Below, in pieces: positions 1-10,824 of a stretch of DNA of 10,824 bases (positions within the stretch are counted from its first letter, which is position 1; the number at the start of each line of letters is the position of its first letter). This stretch comes from Dunaliella salina (lineage: Eukaryota > Chlorophyta > Chlorophyceae > Chlamydomonadales > Dunaliellaceae): the NCBI GenBank assembly GCA_002284615.2, contig MU069883.1, positions 34,506 through 45,329 of the forward strand. The letters are read 5' to 3'. The notes beneath the pieces were generated by a model. That model searched no databases. It saw nothing but the letters and a program-made list of their open reading frames with translations, and was not told where the DNA came from. A program made the translations under genes and the position numbers.

Positions 1-67
<67 letters not shown>
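1..67. repeat. (GT)n microsatellite at left edge
   Basis: An uninterrupted GT dinucleotide run of about 33 units starts at the first base, so its true length is unknown. Similar runs recur in introns 1 and 2 of the downstream gene. Short apparent reading frames of alternating Cys/Val across it are by-products of the repeat. Confidence 0.97.
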
Positions 68-68
<1 letters not shown>

Positions 69-427
69 TTTCCATCTTTCCATCTTCTAATTGGAATTAC
101 CAGTATAGCATCATACAGCACAGCAAAGCATGTTTCATTTGTTTGGCTGGCCGTCTGTCAAACTGTCTGTTGCAGTTCAGAAGCTGTCAGAATGGGCAAG
201 CTCTCTGTGTGTTTTTCCGCTTTTCTCGCGGAAGCCCATCAATGTCAGGCCAACACCCTTGGAGGCCACCCACAGCGTGGTAGAAGAGCTGCATAAGCCT
301 TTACTGCATGGGCACAGATACAGTTGATCACTTTCCAATTTTCTGAAGGCGGCGGAGCCTGCGGCTGCATACAGAAGGTGCGACTCCTCACCGGCACACA
401 TTTATTCAGCCACATACGCGTGGATTC
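68..427. other. Flanking DNA, no gene recognised
   Basis: This is unique-looking sequence between the left microsatellite and the small minus-strand ORF. Short open frames exist on both strands (5-283 and 130-327 on +, 177-401 on -). None shows a recognisable domain or clear splice structure. On the minus strand an AATAAA lies at about 401-406, some 20-30 bases past the stop of the 428-541 ORF. Green algae usually use TGTAA as their poly(A) signal, so this is weak evidence. Confidence 0.5.
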
Positions 428-541
428 CTAATCAGAGCATTCCCCACAGACAAAGTAGCCGGAATAGAAGGCTTGCACGAGCTGCAGTTGCTTCCTCACA
501 CGTTGCAGAAAGCTGTGTTCTTTCTTGCTGTAATCGGACAT
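428..541 (-). CDS. Possible small ORF, 37 residues, unknown function
   Basis: I do not recognise this product. Read on the minus strand from the ATG at 541 to the TAG at 428-430, it gives a 37-residue peptide. It has a basic, amphipathic-looking centre (FLQRVRKQLQLVQAFYSGYF) and ends with a CGEC pair of cysteines. Its composition is more protein-like than the other short frames here. A G stands at -3 of the ATG. The frame stays open for tens of codons upstream without another ATG, so it could also be the end of a longer exon. It starts about 250 bp from the divergent PUS1 ATG, which would suit a shared promoter. No homology could be checked, and chance is a real alternative. Confidence 0.2.
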   Translation of the reverse strand: MSDYSKKEHSFLQRVRKQLQLVQAFYSGYFVCGECSD

Positions 542-789
542 GCCGTCGACGTCGGGCTTCCCTGCCAAGCTGCCTATACTCGCAACCCAAAATGAAAATC
601 GATATGCACGTCCACGCGTAGTTTCATGAATGATTTGAATTTAAACACAGCAAATTTTTCCCTGCGCATTCTTTGCATGCTGTGCATTCGGTTTAAAAGA
701 AAACTTGTTTTCAGAGTATTAAACGGTGCCAGAAGTTCTCCAATGCATATGTAAGGACTTAATACAAAATTGATTTAACGCAAATCACA
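542..789 (+). promoter_or_regulatory. Presumed promoter and 5' UTR of the PUS1-type gene
   Basis: The interval directly upstream of the PUS1 start is visibly more AT-rich than the rest of the window, particularly from about 590 to 789. There is no clear TATA box at a defined distance. A TTTTCAG at about 709-715 could be a 5' UTR splice acceptor. A TGTAA at 529-533, just outside, is the type of poly(A) signal used by green algae and could end an upstream + strand transcript. The role is assigned by position only. Confidence 0.35.

Positions 790-10824
<10,035 letters not shown>

Overview
The window is eukaryotic nuclear DNA dominated by one split protein-coding gene on the + strand. Eight exons chain together with GT..AG introns and consistent codon phases, starting at the ATG at 790. 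A probable ninth exon runs off the right edge. The conceptual protein is at least 673 residues up to the end of exon 8. It is a TruA-family tRNA pseudouridine synthase of the PUS1 type: exon 3 carries the catalytic motif SRTDKGVH, exon 5 the RTYEYYLP motif and exon 6 a YVGFHPFHNFT motif. The C-terminal part of the catalytic domain is not in the window.

The organism is most likely a green alga of the Chlorophyceae (Dunaliella- or volvocine-like). This is inferred from the plant/alga-like PUS1 sequence, short exons separated by introns of roughly 0.35-1.6 kb, long (GT)n/(CA)n tracts, introns packed with minisatellites, and a huge Ala/Gly/Pro/Glu-rich disordered insertion inside a conserved enzyme. 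The species cannot be fixed from sequence alone.

Layout: 1-67 is a (GT)n tract. Positions 68-789 are flanking DNA with a weak minus-strand small ORF (428-541) and an AT-rich presumed promoter/5' UTR. Exons lie at 790-943, 1294-1364, 2579-2674, 3687-3815, 4564-4639, 5429-5537, 6465-7641, 9194-9400 and probably 10785 onward. Exons 1-6 encode the N-terminal half of the catalytic fold. Exons 7 and 8 encode a roughly 460-residue low-complexity linker (18-residue repeats, an A/G/P-rich part, an acidic run, and a KKRKRV basic cluster) placed after the HNFT motif.

The unusual biology is in the gene structure. Several introns carry tandem repeats whose units contain, or look derived from, splice sites. 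The exon 4 donor is repeated in frame every 18 bp and decayed copies of the exon 4 tail lie further into intron 4. The exon 6 acceptor sits at the end of a minisatellite of acceptor-like units, with an inverted copy on the other side of exon 6. Intron 7 contains a possible poison exon and an array of units that look like micro-exons. The exon 8 acceptor is duplicated across a CA/CACG microsatellite. Intron 8 holds a tRNA-like (SINE-head-like) segment. No other convincing gene was found.
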